A stretch of 6,294 bases of DNA, taken from positions 1-6,294 of the forward strand of contig BEID01000084.1 of NCBI GenBank assembly GCA_002898975.1, in the 5' to 3' direction. Of the stretch, positions 6,012-6,294 are shown piece after piece (position 1 is the stretch's first letter; each line of letters begins with the position of its first letter). A program made the translations under genes and the position numbers. Below the pieces are notes generated by a model. It was not told the origin of the DNA, did no database searches, and was given only the letters and a program-made list of their open reading frames with translations. The stretch is from a bacterium HR27. Its GTDB lineage: Bacteria > Chloroflexota > Chloroflexia > Thermomicrobiales > Thermomicrobiaceae.

Positions 6012-6294
6012 ATGCAGCGAGATCCTTTTGCAGCGGAGATCCAGGCCTGGTTCGCTGGTCGCCTGCCGGAAGGCTGGTTTCTCGAGCCACCAGAGATTCA
6101 GTACGACCGGGACGAGATCCTCGTCGTCGGCCGGTTGCCCGAACCGGCGCTTCCCGAGGGGGCGAGCGACGAGCAGCGGCAAGCCGCCTGTGCTGCTCGC
6201 ATCCATCGCTTCCGCGAGGAGACACGCGGACAGCGCATGCGGATCCCGAGCGAGGCCGAGTACCGCTTCGGGCGGACGGTGGCGTGGGGTGCCG
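6012..6294 (+). CDS. Conserved-looking hypothetical protein, N-terminal 94 codons (3' end outside window)
   Basis: An open frame starts at ATG-6012 behind a good ribosome binding site and a candidate promoter, and runs off the window with no stop. The protein begins MQRDPFAAEIQAWF. It has a likely beta-rich stretch (about 20-42, including GWFLEPPEI and EILVVGRLPEP), then a charged helix (about 50-76, with RIHRFREETR) leading to EAEYRFGRTVAWGA at the visible end. There is no signal peptide or membrane segment in this part. The FREETR...EAEYRFGR...WG pattern reminds me of unnamed small proteins in high-GC Gram-positive and related genomes, but I cannot give a family name. It is transcribed divergently from the Usp-CBS/ATPase unit, so the two may share regulation through the intergenic inverted repeats. 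The function is unknown. Confidence 0.8.
   Translation, partial: MQRDPFAAEIQAWFAGRLPEGWFLEPPEIQYDRDEILVVGRLPEPALPEGASDEQRQAACAARIHRFREETRGQRMRIPSEAEYRFGRTVAWGA

Noticed and set aside
5511..6206. Minus-strand open frame (231 codons) across the intergenic region
   Set aside because: It would overlap the start of the Usp-CBS gene in another frame and run antisense to the gene at 6012, and its product has no domain.
1..6294. CRISPR array, tRNA, rRNA, insertion sequence or attachment site
   Set aside because: I saw no spaced direct repeats, no tRNA-like cloverleaf, no transposase motifs and no terminal repeats; the window is almost entirely coding.

Overview
The window is dense, GC-rich bacterial DNA holding five protein genes and one 214-base intergenic region. 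The high GC content, third codon positions rich in G and C, one or two GTG starts and Arg/Glu/Ala-rich proteins suggest a high-GC lineage. Thermomicrobia-like Chloroflexota or an actinobacterium would fit, but nothing in the window proves the taxon.

Left part, plus strand (1-1647). The window opens inside a malic enzyme gene, of which only the C-terminal ~203 residues are present. After 48 bases comes a CaCA-family sodium/calcium-type exchanger of 328 residues, with a strong ribosome binding site and a forced GTG start. The two are probably co-transcribed.

Middle part, minus strand (5797 down to 1640). A two-gene unit reads leftwards. The first gene encodes a soluble sensor-like protein with two universal stress protein (Usp) domains followed by a CBS pair. 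The second, six bases after the first stop, encodes a 926-residue P2-type cation-pumping ATPase. Both genes lie in the same reading frame, separated only by a TAG and two sense codons. The 3' end of the ATPase gene overlaps that of the exchanger gene by 8 bases in a convergent arrangement. Two cation transporters of different energetics therefore meet tail to tail.

Right part (5798-6294). The intergenic region separates the Usp-CBS/ATPase unit from a divergent plus-strand gene that runs off the window. It contains several perfect inverted repeats, two of which overlap plausible core promoters. The last gene (94 codons visible) is a conserved-looking hypothetical that I cannot name.

How the parts may fit together (inference): the Usp and CBS domains typically bind adenine nucleotides, so the minus-strand unit could link energy or stress status to cation pumping, with the exchanger as a gradient-driven counterpart. 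The ATPase keeps all catalytic motifs, but the residues matching SERCA Ca2+ site I are largely replaced. Its ion is therefore uncertain and should not be assumed to be calcium.
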